NCBI GenBank assembly: GCA_014529385.2
Contig: CM043965.1
Location: forward strand, 12,328,412-12,392,411
Direction of reading: 5' to 3'
Origin: Adiantum capillus-veneris
Taxonomy: Eukaryota > Streptophyta > Polypodiopsida > Polypodiales > Pteridaceae
Length of the DNA stretch: 64,000 nt
The translations under genes were made by a program, and so were the position numbers. Under the pieces are notes generated by a model. It did not search any database. It was not told where the DNA came from and saw only the letters and a program-made list of their open reading frames with translations. Every line of letters begins with the position of its first letter. Position 1 is the first letter of the stretch. This document shows positions 32,219 to 44,380 of this stretch, in pieces.

Positions 32219-32734
32219 TGAGAGCTTTGGCATGATTAGCATTCACTAATTATCTACCCTAATTATACACTTTATTTCTCTCTCTTTTATCATGTGCTAG
32301 TAGCGAATAAGCTACACAATTGCGGTGCAACTCTCATGGATTTTGGGCACGTTCATGGCGATCCACTACCCTCATCCATGAGAGGAACTCCAAATTAGTG
32401 GCATTAGTGCATTTTTATTAGATTGTAGTGTGCACTTTTGGGATTAATTTACATATTAGACCGCCTTTTGTGTCGATTTTTAGCTAATCTGTCTCTCCAA
32501 TTGATTTCATCAACTTCACCCTCTCTTTGCAGCACTTACATCAACTCAAAGTGCTCATCGCAAGCTCTACATAGAGCCTTCAACCACTCCATTCTGACAC
32601 CAATAGCCCATTCAGTTATTTTGCTATATTTAAGTGTGTATTGGCCTTTTGTTTTTTGTGTGTGGGTGTGTGTGTGCGCGCTCCCTGCTAAGCTTGGAAT
32701 ATAACCTAACTTTTGGGAGATCCCACCATCCAAA
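32219..32734 (+). other. Continuation of the older copia-type element, no ORF
   Basis: With the 18.76 kb element removed, this follows the copia-type LTR as ATGAGAGCTTTGGC, the second half of its primer site. The rest has no recognisable coding sequence. Confidence 0.45.
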
Positions 32735-32830
32735 GGCATTGGCCTTGTTGGCTAGCTGAAAATTTGGTAAGGCACTAGACTCCGTGAGGTCGTGGGTTTG
32801 ATTTCCTAATTTTAGCAAACGAGCAACTCG
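32735..32830 (+). repeat. tRNA-derived SINE-like fragment
   Basis: Contains a box-A-like TGGTAAGGCACTAGACTCC followed about 30 bp later by a box-B-like GGGTTTGATTTCC, the spacing and motifs of a tRNA-derived RNA polymerase III promoter. No cloverleaf or CCA end, so it is not a tRNA gene. Boundaries are approximate. Confidence 0.45.
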
Positions 32831-33151
32831 GACAAATGTGTTAGTGCTCAATTTTGGCTTATATCCCTGGCATGTCTATTGGGCCTAGTTCCCACCTGCA
32901 TGCATGCGTCAACTTTTGCTTGCCCATGCTCGGACGTCAAAGAAAATCAACTCTGCCTTCTTCTTTCCATCGCATCCGTAGAAACGATTCCCACGGCCGC
33001 TACTCGATTGCCCACTCTGCCTGACATACAAGGGCTGCGCTTAAAAGGAATCAAAGAAAAAACATTCAACGGCCTTAATTTTTTGAGAATTCAAGCAAAG
33101 GAGATAATTTTCTCTCACTAAATGAGTTTAATTCAAAATTTAAATTATGCA

Positions 33152-33649
33152 TCACTGGCACGACACATTGCAATGTAAGCACATCAAGGAAAGAAGGGAA
33201 GCTAAGGAGGAAAATGGAATGTGAAGGCAAGGCTCATAAATGGAGCAGTTATTGAGATGTGAGAGGGCATCTTTCTCATACGAATCTAATGGTAGGATTA
33301 CTACACCAAGGTTTTTGTTGGTGTGTTTTATGATTATTGAAAGATCCAAGGAGAGGCTAGATAAAGCTTCAATGACAAAACGGGATCGCTTTGAAATGGG
33401 GAAATTGCAAACATTCAAAATGAGGTTAACGTTAAGCTGGATAGTGGACAAAATTTGGCTAAGGTAGGGATTTATTAGAGGTGGTTTCCAAAGAGGGTTG
33501 GTCTCCTTAAAAGGAGAGGGGGAGGAAGGTTTAAGGTCTTTGAAGAAGAACTTAAGGTTGAAATTTCTTGATAAATTGTAGTATGAGTTGAGGAGTAAGA
33601 GAGGGGAAGGTTTTAGAGGAGGAGGGATGTATTTTAAGCCTAAGGCCAA
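33152..33649 (-). pseudogene. Penelope-like reverse transcriptase N-terminal fragment
   Basis: The 165-codon minus-strand frame has LGLKYIPPPL, a gap, then NSYYNLSRNFNLKFFF, NPLWKPPL, and SIIIKHTNKNLGVVILPLDS followed by YEKDALSHLNNCSIYEP. The pattern of GL.FIP..., F.R..LK..FF, P..W.PP and IIK.x.DKNLG...Y...L.....Y is what I know from the start of Penelope-like element reverse transcriptases. It stops before the catalytic YxDD region, and no GIY-YIG part is visible. A (GA)n run interrupts the frame upstream. The assignment rests on these motifs only. Confidence 0.5.
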
Positions 33650-33658
33650 GCATCACCT

Positions 33659-33660
<2 letters not shown>

Positions 33661-33709
<49 letters not shown>
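33661..33709. repeat. (GA)n microsatellite
   Basis: Uninterrupted run of about 49 bp. Confidence 0.98.
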
Positions 33710-33711
<2 letters not shown>

Positions 33712-33914
33712 GCCAAATTGTGGATTTTAAAGTTAGAGATATCATGCTCCAAGGTTGAAACTTGACATTTGCCAAAGAGCAAGAGTCTGTAGCCTTGTGA
33801 TTACTGAGTGGGAGCCACAAATTTCTTCTTGTTCTTCCTTTGTGAAGTGGGGGCTCGGGAGTGGCTTTTGAAATCCATATTTGTGGGGGGTGGGGGGGAG
33901 TAGAGGTGTACCCA

Positions 33915-34115
33915 AGTGTATGGGTGGCTAAACCCTAATCCCTCCTCCTTTTGTCTTTTCCCGAGTGGTTTGCCTTCTTGTGGTAGGTGGTAACATTACG
34001 AGAGTGGTCTTTATTGTGTATGGGTGGCTAAACCCTAATCCCCCCTCCTTTTTTCTTTTCTCGAGTGGTTTTCAATGTGGTAGGTGGTAACATTACGGGA
34101 GTGGTCCTTATTGTG
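33915..34115. repeat. Tandem duplication of about 100 bp
   Basis: Two adjacent copies share TGTATGGGTGGCTAAACCCTAA, given here as positions 33915-33936 and 34016-34037, and GTGGTAGGTGGTAACATTACG. The single AAACCCTAA in each is not a telomere array. Confidence 0.85.
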
Positions 34116-34373
34116 AGTGTGGATAAGGGTGGTTGAGGATTTTTTGTGGTGGAATTGAAGAGGAGGAACCAAGGGAGGCGGGTGCGGGTGCAGGAGTGAG
34201 GGTTTAAGAGGGTACAAAGGATAGGTGAGGATGTTGGGGGAAGAAAAAAATTTAGGTCTTTTAGATAAAGAGAGATAATTTTCAAGAGAGGGTTTGGAGG
34301 GTGGTTGAAGAGGCCGTTTATTGGAGGTTACGTAGGAGGGTGGGGGACGAGGGTGGTGGTGTTTTAAGGGAAC

Positions 34374-34393
34374 GGGGGGGGGGGGGGGGGGGG
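34374..34393. repeat. Poly-G run (20 bp)
   Basis: Uninterrupted G run; length likely error-prone in sequencing. Confidence 0.9.
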
Positions 34394-34399
34394 AGGGAT

Positions 34400-36099
34400 G
34401 TACTTGAAGGCAAAAAAAATAAAAAATTAGAATGGAGGTGGACGGACGTTCTACAAGTTCTTTGATGGTTTGCTCCTTGGGGAGTGAGACAATTCTTCTT
34501 CAATGTTGTTGATGGCCTTCTTGTGGGCAAGTTTAGGTACATCCTCTTTTGTAGTGGCGAGGTGTGCAATTACAACATAGATTTGAATATGCAAGAGGAA
34601 AATTTGGAGGGATGAAGTTTTCCATTGTTGAGCTTGAGGCCCCAAGCATGTTCGGAGAATAAGGGGAATCTGGAGACTTGGAAGAGCTTAAGAATGAGAT
34701 CGTTGAACCATTCTTCTACTAAAGCATGATAGTCATCAAGGTAGGTTTGCAGATTATTTATGAGGAGGGTTTGTGCTTGTGCAAGTGCTTTTGTGCAATC
34801 CAGTTGATATTGTGTAATAAGTGAGGTAAACTTAGCATTGAGAAGGGCTTGAGCTTGTGTATCCTCTCTTGGGTGGCTTCATACATAAGATATTAGGTGC
34901 TCTTTGATTAATAAGTAAAATTTCATTGAGGTGCTTTTTGATTATTAAGTAAATCATTAGGTGGTTAAGGAAGCTTTTAGCTTTACCTATTTTACCATGA
35001 AGATTCTTATATTCTAGAAGAGAGTTGAAAATAATCAACTCAAAGTTCTAAGGTTGCTTGAGATGTGGAAGCACCTCTTCATTGGTATGGGGGTCAGTCA
35101 AGGGTACGCCACAATGTTGAAGGGTTGAAAGTTTGCTGGCTTGGAGAGGATTGGTTGTAGGCAAAGAAGGGATGCTTTCATTATGATCTAGTTTGCAGCT
35201 TCCTTTGTGAGTACCAAAGAGAAATCAATGGACTTCTCCAGAAGACACTCCAAGTCTTCCGTGATGTTCTCATAGGGGTTGGTTGTAGTGCCATCCTTGT
35301 TTATCAAAAGTGGAATCATGGTGATCGGGTGAGAAGCCGAAGCCTCTACTCTTGCATAAGGGGTAGATGAAATGAACCCAGGGAGCAAAGGGCCAATAGC
35401 CGCAGAGGAAGGGATATCCAATGCGAGGTTGGCTTGCGATTGTGGCAGAGCTAGGGTGTTGGTATACATTGCAATAGAAGGGGTATCCAAACATTGTGTA
35501 GGGTGTTGAGCTAAAGAAGGGCGTCTGAATGTGGAAGTCTCGAGGGGTCAGAGGGTAATGATGTAAGGGTGAACAAGTGGTATGAGAGACGATCTTGCAC
35601 ACTGTGTAGGGGAGTACCAAAAGAAATGTGGGTAATAATTATGTATGTGCACGCACATAGTGTGTCACGTAAAGTTTTGGCCAGAATATAGAAATGATGG
35701 GGAGAGAGAGCTCCATACCCGTGAAAGCATAGGTAGAATAGGTACAAGGAGAGAGCTCTGTACCTACGAAAGCAGAAGGCACTTGTTGAGCTCACAACTC
35801 GCATGTGGAGATGGCGGTGAGCAATGGCGATGTCCATGTTTGAGCGTTTCACCATCTTCGCTTGCAGGGCACCAAGATTCGTGTCAACAACCTTCAAGAT
35901 TTGTGTCGACAACCTTTCTGCTACGCACAATCACCGATTTTGCCCTACCATGCGCTACAAAAATTCAGCCAAAGGTCACTTTTGAAGGGGTTAGAGGGAG
36001 AGTGTCGCCCCCCCATGCATTGTAAGCACCACATGGGATGGTTTCAATTAACTTTTGTGGCACTTTGAGCCCCTCAAAATGCTTCATGGGACTCAACTC
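34400..36099 (-). other. Unassigned stretch, possible 5' part of the Penelope-like element
   Basis: Minus-strand ORFs at 34832-35038 and 35188-35490 have no motif I can name. Continuity with the Penelope-like fragment is possible but unproven. The plus strand shows nothing. Confidence 0.25.
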
Positions 36100-36440
36100 T
36101 TAAGGGTGGGTGGGTTGCAAAAATGGAGTGTGGATACTCTTCAATGAGAGGAATGCCTTTTTTTTTCCTATTTCAGTATACTTGAGGTCTTTGGCAGATG
36201 TAGGTAGGTGAGGCGCTTTATAACCCAACATTCACACATGGTTTGAAAGATAAAACATTAAGGGCTTGTAATCTATTGTACATTGTAAATTGTAGTACAG
36301 AGAGAGGAGGAGGAGGTGTGTGCGCGTGAGAAATATTTCTATTGAGTGGGAGATTGTCCTCTACATTCCATGATGAAAAGAAAATGAGCGGGTGATCTTT
36401 CACACGCGCTTAGGTCGGTAATTTCACTTGTTGGGCATTC

Positions 36441-36475
<35 letters not shown>

Positions 36476-36650
36476 AGCAACGTGCGCACACACACCCTCA
36501 CTCTCTTCATGCACACATACATGACACTTGGCACCATGAGAGTTATAACCAACCAACGTAATTGCACTCATCGCTTCTTCCCACAAATACTCCCTCATCA
36601 CTCAATTGACCTTCCACGCACTTACACTGGCAAAACCTCCTGCTCCAAGT
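36100..36650 (+). repeat. LTP-gene upstream copy A, no gene attached
   Basis: TTAAGGGTGGGTGGGTTGCAA, given as start 36100, GTGGATACTCTTCAATGAGA and a TATA-type CGCTTTATAACCC (36214-36225) match the region before the LTP-like gene at 51199. It then continues into about 400 bp shared only with copy B (48640-49070), including a (CT)n run at 36442-36472. No LTP coding sequence follows. Confidence 0.75.
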
Positions 36651-36940
36651 TCGAAAAGAAGTATCCTCTCTCCTCGCACGCAAACCTTCTCCTACTCTCT
36701 CCACTATACGATCACTTTTGTAGGCTTGAATGCTTCCCCTCACGAGCAGCATCTCCAACATCGACTGAGCATTCACCTCTTTAGCTCCATCTTTAACATT
36801 AATCAGAATCACATTGGCATACAAAGGTGAGCTTCATAATTGTCCAATCAATTATCCTTTGCTTTCTTTGCCTCCCTTTTCCAAGTGAATTCTTCACTAG
36901 GAGGCACACTCCGGAAAGCATCATTGTGTATGTGTGTGTA

Positions 36941-36944
<4 letters not shown>

Positions 36945-36978
<34 letters not shown>

Positions 36979-37004
36979 CGAGAGAGAGAGAGAGAGAGAG
37001 AGAG
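36945..37004. repeat. (TG)n then (GA)n compound microsatellite
   Basis: (TG)n 36945-36976 followed by (GA)n 36980-37004. ORFs through it are translations of the repeat. Confidence 0.95.
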
Positions 37005-37557
37005 CGCTCTCAATTCATGGTTTCCCACACTAAAAAATATGTGTGTGTTTGGGTACGCTCTTCTCGTTTATCCAACTCCGAAACAAAAATCGATATGTGT
37101 TTCTGCGTGCGTGCTTACAGACACACACTCACTCACTCACTCAAGCAAATGTTGCTTTTCCCATGACAAAATTTGATTTTTTCCATTTTTCAATGATACC
37201 TTCAATCTCTAGGTGGCAATAGATCCGTGCCAAGCTCATGTTGTGATTGCTTCAATGTAGGCCATAATAGCAGCAATCATACATATGTGGGAGATGATGA
37301 GAAGGAAACCAAAATCATTTCGAAGAAAGTACTATTTTCCTCTTCTACTTCTCCTATGGCGAGCTTCTTTTGCAAGAAGAGTGCCACATTTCCAAAGCAA
37401 TTCAATGAATTGATTTTTCAATAGTACATCAAACCACGATCTTCCATCAATTGGTGGAATCATTTTGTGTTTTACACACAAGAAGATGGCAAGTGGTGGA
37501 GGGAGCTCTTTCGATCGTCGTACCAACTTTTCCAGTAAATAGTGGAATTTATACGAG

Positions 37558-38491
37558 ATGACATGCAAGTTGCAACAAAGGGATACCCCCCCTCAACTTG
37601 GGCAACTAGTAGGGGAGGAGTTTTTTAGTGAAAAAGAAATTGCAATCATGCTTTTGGCATCCTGCAATAGCCAGTACCATATTGCAAACACATTTGGGTG
37701 TGGAAGGTCAACGGTTTCCAAGTTCTTGCATCAATTTGTGGGCTCATTGTGTAGAAATGCAAGTCATCATCTTTGATGGACAGAGACCCAAGGTGAGTTG
37801 CAAGAGGTCGAGGATGGATTCCAATCATTTCAAGGTCTACCAAACTTCTATGGTGCAATTGATGCAACCCACTTCAACATGACCTTACCATTCAAAGGGA
37901 GGAATGAGGCTTGGTATGGTCGAAAGGGCAACTATAGCATGGTGATGCAATGAATAGTCAACCACAAAATGCAATTTATGGACATCAATATAGGATGGCG
38001 AGGCTCATGCAATGACAAAAAAAAATTAGCGAAACAATGAAATCTACAGGATGTGTCAATTAGGGGAGAGGTTGTCTGGAGCGGCATTTCAATTCCTAGA
38101 TATGTCAATACCTGAATATATTGTGAGAGATGGAGGGTACATGCTTCTCAAATGGATGATGATACCTTATCCTAGGTCAATGTTGATCTCCACATAACAT
38201 AAGAACTACAGCTTCATGCAGTCCTCCACTAGGATGGTAGCAAAGTGCACTTTTGGGAGACTGAAGGGAACCTGTAAATACCTAGGAGAAACCATCAGGT
38301 CTCCTAGCTTGGCTACTTTGCCCTCAGTCATCCACATATGTTGCATCTTGCATAACTTGCTTATGGACATCAATAATGAACCCAAAATGGAGCAACAAGC
38401 AATTGACATCAACGACCCTTTGGTGGACAATCCATTTGCTCAAGGACAAAGGTCAAATCTTCTAGATACAATAGAGGGAGAGAAGATATGA
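37558..38491 (+). pseudogene. PIF/Harbinger transposase (HARBI1-like), decayed
   Basis: The first frame has a helix-turn-helix-like segment (FFSEKEIAIMLLASCN, FGCGRSTVSKFLHQFV), then GLPNFYGAIDATHF with the first catalytic Asp, YGRKGNYSMVMQ and FMDINIGWRGSCNDK. After a shift at the A run near 38020 a second frame has GERLSGAAFQFLDMSIPEYI, VRDGGYMLLKWMMIPYP with the second Asp, and CTFGRLKG, where the usual catalytic Glu (ECAFGRLK in relatives) is Lys. CCILHNLLMDI follows. The nuclease would cut and paste a DNA transposon with its Myb-like partner. Stops, the shift and the lost Glu make it inactive. Confidence 0.88.
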
Positions 38492-38499
38492 AGCGAGCT

Positions 38500-39794
38500 G
38501 ATGGAGTAAATTGGCATGCAATGTGTTTAATAAGAATAAGGCATTTGTCCTCTTTCATTGCAAGAGATAGATGCCACTATATAATTGTCTAGCTACTTTA
38601 TCTGGCTCTCATGTTGATTATCAACTCTGGCAATTTAATGTGATTATTGAATGCAATGTAGTTGTCGTGTCCATTGTCATCTCATGCGGTTTAATGTGAT
38701 CTAGCTTGGAAGTGTTGCGATTGTCAATACTGCTGGTTTTTTCTAGATTTATAGCTACTTCTCGTTATTTTTTTATGGTTGCTTCTATTGGTGGTCTCAT
38801 GCAATGGGCTTGAAAGTGTTGCATTTCTACTACCGCTAGTTGTTTTTGTGTGAATGTAGCTAGTGGTGGTCGCTTTATGGAAGAGTCTTGAAAGCGCTGG
38901 AGCTATTGCTACTGTTGGTTCTTTTTATGATATGTAGCTATTGATGGTTGTTTCTAATGGTTGCTACTGCATAGTTGTTGTTGTTGGTTGTTACATGCCA
39001 TGAGCTAAGAGGTTTTAAGGTCGTAGCTATTGTGGTTGTTTCGGATTTTTGCAATTGCTGATTGTTACATGTACTGAGCTTGGGAGTTAATGTATTGGTT
39101 GTTATATCAACCCAAACCACAACATGACAACGATGAGTACATCAAAAAAACACAGCTTCACATAGAGCAGTTCAAAAACAATGTGTCCCTAATAAGGTCT
39201 GATTTCACAAATGGCTCAAGAATTCATGATGCTCCACACAGGCCTCATTCTTGTTGGCCTTTGTGTATCAAGACCCATCAACCTTTGAGGATGTCTCGAG
39301 TAACTCAGAGCACAACAAAACACAACTTCCAATCCCGGGGGATTCACCATGGAAAACTTATTGCACCACGTAAGTGCAGGAGAGGGGGGTTTTCTTACAA
39401 GTTACATAAGCGTATAAGTTAGAGGCAGACCCCCAATAATTTATCTCCCAAGCTAAAAATAAGGGAGGGGGTATCATATTTGGGGGGGGGGGGGGGGGGG
39501 GGGGGGGGACTAACCCAGGTTGATTACTTGTAATGATTGGTCATTGGTGTGCACTAGAACTCAAATGAATTTTGGGGAAGTTTTTTATCAAGTCACACAT
39601 CAAATTTTGCATCGAGTCGATCATAGATAAGCTTGATTTGGTGCAGGTCAAGGGTTGATTTACACCAGCTTTGGATGGGTCAGAATTAGACGAGTAGCCA
39701 GAGTGCATGCTAATTAGGCACATAATTTGAAATTCAAACTAAGACACGTTAACGGTACATCTAGTTATCAACAGAAGTGGTTCTTTTGGCACGT
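38500..39794. other. Non-coding stretch with a 27 bp poly-G run
   Basis: No ORF with recognisable motifs. A G run lies at 39482-39508. By position it may be the interior of the Harbinger element between its two convergent genes. Confidence 0.4.
39482..39508. repeat. Poly-G run (27 bp)
   Basis: Uninterrupted G run; exact length uncertain in any read set. Confidence 0.9.
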
Positions 39795-40453
39795 TGTCGG
39801 GGGATATATGTTCGTTACGTGAGCCGGGCAGGCACCGGGCCTCTGGCTGTGGGAGGTGTGAAAGAGAGAGAACAAGAACAACTAATAACTTTGGCAATCA
39901 CCGCAATCAACAATTAATTGAATATTACTTTGATCACAACTTAGTCCTTAGCCAAGGCGGGATGTTAACAGCAATGTCACTTGGATCAGCTGCTAACTAG
40001 GAGTTTAAGCTCCCATTTACAGGATTAACCGGGCCGTTAACGACAATGGACTTAACAAAATGCTAATTCAATCTTTAACGGATGACGGTGATGGAAATTA
40101 TCTCTTGTCGCTTTATCTACTTCAAGTTCGATTAGATTCTCCAAGCTTCAAGTCAGTTCGCTACCTCAATCATCAAGCCTCAATTATTACCAATTATCCT
40201 GCAACTTCCTGCTTTGTGTGTTTTGCATTGCCTTATCTGTCGTTCACGACCTCAACTTCTCCTGTAATCAACTTGAGTTTTTATTGACTTCAAGCTCCGA
40301 CTCCCTTTCCAAGCCGCTTCAATCTTCCTTTCTTGATTACCTTCTCCTGCTTGAAACCTTTCACTCGTTAAATTTTCTCTTCTTAGTTGAATGTCAAGAG
40401 CAAGAGAGATAAGAGTCTTCTTGCTTGTGCACGAGAACAAGTCCTTTTGCTTA

Positions 40454-40521
<68 letters not shown>

Positions 40522-40550
40522 TAACCCTCCTAGCTCCCCTATGTCGCCAT

Positions 40551-40592
<42 letters not shown>

Positions 40593-41819
40593 CCTCTCTT
40601 GCTTTGATTGGAGATGAGAGAGAGAGACTCCCTTCACCTCCTTGCCTTGGTCCTCCTTTACCTCCTCGCCTTGGTCCCCATTTGCTTCCAATCCCCTCTT
40701 GCCCTCGTTTTTGCTTGCTATCTCCTCTCATGCAAAAGGCATCCTCCTATTATTAGCATGTGCCCTCCCTTAGTAGTAGCGCCGGGCGTCATTGACGTGG
40801 CGTGGGAGTCGGCCCAATGACGTGGTAGGAGACAAGTCCGACCCTGCTGAAATCTGCCTGGACTAGTGCCAAAAACATGCGCCCTGGCGGCCTCATCATT
40901 TCTCGTCTCTGGCTTGCGCTCATCGGAGCATCACCGCAGCCTCTACATCTCTCCTTCTCCCAACACGCTGCCTGCGCTGTTCTCCCTGCCCGCCATGCTC
41001 CTTTTTTGGCTTCACACCTCCTTTATAAAAAATAGGGTTGCCCCTTTTTTAGTTTAGCATGTGGGCGGCCAAATTCATTGGGCGGCCGATCTTATTGTAT
41101 GGGCGGCGATGCCATAAGGCTATGGCTTTGGGCTTATCATGAAGAAATATTGGGATCTGCAAGCCTAATGGCCTCAAGGACACCAACATTAACGGATGCA
41201 TCTACCTTCAAAGACATACCAGAAGACCTCGACACCACATCCATTGAGCTGTCAATATTGTACAAGTTCGGCAAGGTGAGCATGGAAACAATCCACAAAG
41301 TGTTGGACAAGATTCTCCTCGAGCACTTACTCTGTTTAGTTCAAAACCCTGGCTGCTTCTCAAATTCCAAATGGTACTCCGATCGAGCAGACCGGACTGG
41401 TACGGAGCCGGCCACCGATGAATCTTTAACGGCTAATATCTTGGCGACCGGGACTCGGATCACTGATATGAAAAGACCGACGTACTCCGGTATGGATCTG
41501 CAATCGACTTGAACTTTAAACTGCCATAACTTCTTCATTGTGGCTCCAATCAACGAGCCGTAAAGACAGACTGGTAGAGCACTTCAAGCACTACAGTTCT
41601 AAATCATAAACTCCCATCTGTGCTCACTCTAAGCATACTCCTTTTTGGCATCATTAAGGCATCTGTTGGCCCTTTTAAGCCGCATCTGTCATACATTAAT
41701 CATTAAACTTGGCCTGTTAACAAGCCCTCATCACTGACCATTAATCAAGTAGGCTTTTAATAAGCTTGATATGCATCTTCTTGGCATATTTCTTAGCATG
41801 GGAGCGGAGCTGCACGACA
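39795..41819 (-). repeat. 3' LTR of the non-autonomous element (2025 bp)
   Basis: In plus orientation TGTCGGGGGATATATG...GCTGCACGACA. Contains (GA)n runs at 40457-40518 and 40554-40590 and a minus-strand TATA (TTTATAAAGG) near 41025. The ORF at 41078-41512 recurs in the other LTR only by LTR identity. Confidence 0.85.
40457..40590. repeat. (GA)n microsatellites in the LTR
   Basis: Two runs (40457-40518 and 40554-40590). The matching runs in the other LTR are at 45029-45101 and 45137-45172, with different lengths, so they have changed since insertion. Confidence 0.97.
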
Positions 41820-42816
41820 TCCACCCCCTCTGAACCTGCACAGCCTCTGGTATGTGCCAACACAACTTCAATCTGCATCTGCTACATGTACCTTAAGCTC
41901 CTTACCATCATCAGACTCGCGTAACTGTATGAAAAATGAAATAAGGCTTATACCATATCATCAATGTTCTAGCTTAATCATTAGATAGCTGTCCATCAAA
42001 AATCTCTGAACTGTATATGCCGTATCTTCAAAGCATTCAATCATGGATAACTTGTTTAGTGAACCCCGCCAGACTCAAGTGCTCCAGTTAATGATGCACA
42101 CGGCTTAACCATTAAGCTCTCTTTAAGGAACCCTGTCAAGCTCAAGTATGCCTTACTCTGTCTGCACATGGAATGGCCGTCAAGTCCTTTACCTCAAGTT
42201 CTGTTAGCAGAACCAACTCAAAAGATGTGAAGATATTTTATCAGTTGTCCAAATAAGTTAGTTAGAAGCCAGCCATGTTATCTTATTGAATGCATAACCA
42301 AACACACGTATAACTTAGCATAATCTAGAAAACAAAACCTAGCATCATGCAGCCTGCTACATCAGGCATCTGGTATCCTCTGCATCTGCAACTTGCACTT
42401 TAGTAACCCCTAGGATCAAATGGGATAATAAGGAATTGCCCACACATTGGGGATTCATAATATCCACATGAGCATACATTTCATGTATCAATCAACATCA
42501 AGCATTTCTAGTGCAGATATGCTACCCCTGGTTCAAATAGTACGCAATTAGTATGCATACTGATCAATATCCATCCATATTGAATTTGCTTATGAATATC
42601 CTTAGAATCTCTTGGATCAAACACCATCGAGATCACATAGCATTGATGGGCTCCATAATATACTAGAGCTTCACCTGAAGCATAGTGTAGCACCCACATA
42701 CTGTAAACTGTTGGCAACTTAAGCTCGTTACCAGAAAGCATTAAAGAAATCTGACTCCCTTTTACTGGCAGCCAAGACATCACTGACATAAGCATCGATA
42801 GGAATAGCATCCAAAT

Positions 42817-44332
42817 CTAGCCACATCTGGCACATTGTCCAAGAAAATGACAAACCCTGTGCATTTTATGCAGTATCAAGGATGATTTAGCATCATCACC
42901 CCCTCTAGCTTCATAGCCATCAAGAAAAACTTTGGGAGTCTCTCGACCTGTATCATCAGATGAATTTTCACCTATTGGGACTTCAGCTTGATAATGAAAA
43001 ACAGCTTTATCATGTAGATCTTCATCCATAACATCCTCCGGAAAATCACCCTTGGAAGTCTCAACATTAATCGAAACTGTAGGAGTTATCTCCTCATGCA
43101 GTCCATGTACAAGCATAGATGTAAAATCCCTGTCTATAATGTGTTCACAATCAACATGATCCGAGCAATCTTCATACTCATCCATATCATCCACTACTTC
43201 CTCATCTGCACTTAGCAATACATTATAGAACTGTAAAGGCTCATCTGGCACCCCCTCTGAAGAGGCATACGCATCAGAAAGCTCTTCTATACTGCCATAA
43301 ACATCTCCTTCAGATCTAGACAAAAATTCATCGATTATAGCATCCTCTTCTGTGATAGCAACATCTGCAAGCATATTGTTAGTAGCAATCATAGGTTCAT
43401 TGACATCCTCAGGCTCATCCTGTGCTGGGTCCACAATCTTGGTCACTTCATCAGCGACGACTGTGTATATAATAGCTTTGTTTATGCAATCATCTGTAGC
43501 AAACATGTTGTCTTGCTTGATTATAGTGCTGATAGTTTTAGAAATATCTTGTAGAGGCTCATCTGCTTGATGAGCTCCTTCAGAATAACCCATGTCAAGG
43601 TCAGCAGCTTGTGAACCACTTGCTGTACAGTCTATGTCTTCACTGGAACCATTATTAGAGGTAGCGTCCATGCAAGCAATCTTTGAAAAAAAATCATATA
43701 AATCTATTCCAGCATTAAATTCATTGTTTCCCTTTTCTTCGTTGCTCAAATTAAGCTCCTCTAAAACTCAATCTGCTACTTCCAACTTAGCATTCTCTTT
43801 GGCTTTACTTCTTGCAGAAATATGCTCCCAGAATTCATCATAGTTTGAGGATCTGCATCTGATCCCCTTCACCTTTACTGAAGACAACCTTATTTCGTTC
43901 ATTAATCTCCTTTATGTCCCGATCTAGAATCCTTGACATTTCGTAAATAAATTACTCTGCAAAATACTCCCACCGTGTGGGATATGCTTCTGCCAGTTCT
44001 TGAACCTGCTTTTTAAAATCCGAGTTTACAACCTCCTCAAAAGCTGCAATCATCCGATCTTCTGGAACATTTCGGCTCTTCATCTCAGCTTCGTAACATG
44101 CCATAAAACCTTCTGGGTCATATTCCTGAAAAACATAATACTGCTCACATACAGCATCAAGTGCTAGCTCTATAGCATCATCAATCTACTTTTTTATCTG
44201 CATGGCTTTTGCTTCCTGCAAATACCCCTGAACCAATTCCATCATTTTTGGCAAATCTGCAACTGCTAGATTTTTATCAAATCCATTGGCATTGAAATCT
44301 TCAATAAACTGCTTTAACTGTTCTGGCATCTC
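42817..44332 (-). pseudogene. Acidic gag-like ORF of the non-autonomous element
   Basis: Starting about 50 bp after the 5' LTR, at MEMPEQLKQFIEDF (about 44332), the minus strand encodes a helical-looking region (DLPKMMELVQGYLQEAKAM, IDDAIELALDAVCEQYYVF, FKKQVQELAEAYPTRWEYF) with two stops. One shift near 43860 leads to FWEHISARSKAKENAKLEVAD, a stop, and then an open 310-codon Asp/Glu-rich frame (43749-42817), for example DEEVVDDMDEYEDCSDHVDC. The two parts together are about 500 codons. I do not recognise the family; it has no zinc knuckle or enzyme motif. Its position makes it a gag-like candidate. Confidence 0.6.
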
Positions 44333-44380
44333 CATCTTTACCTCCCACCCCGGCTCGTTTCGCGACGGGTTCACCAAAGA

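Noticed and set aside
33915-34040. AAACCCTAA as telomere repeat
   Set aside because: Only one unit in each of two duplicated copies.
40391-40756. Arg-Glu and Leu-Ser repeat ORFs here and at 44646-45391, 48752-49003, 36410-36601 and 51769-51990
   Set aside because: Translations of (GA)n/(CT)n runs.
41078-41512. 144-codon plus-strand ORF, repeated at 45696-46115
   Set aside because: Both are in the LTRs of the minus-strand non-autonomous element, antisense to it; retention is explained by LTR duplication.
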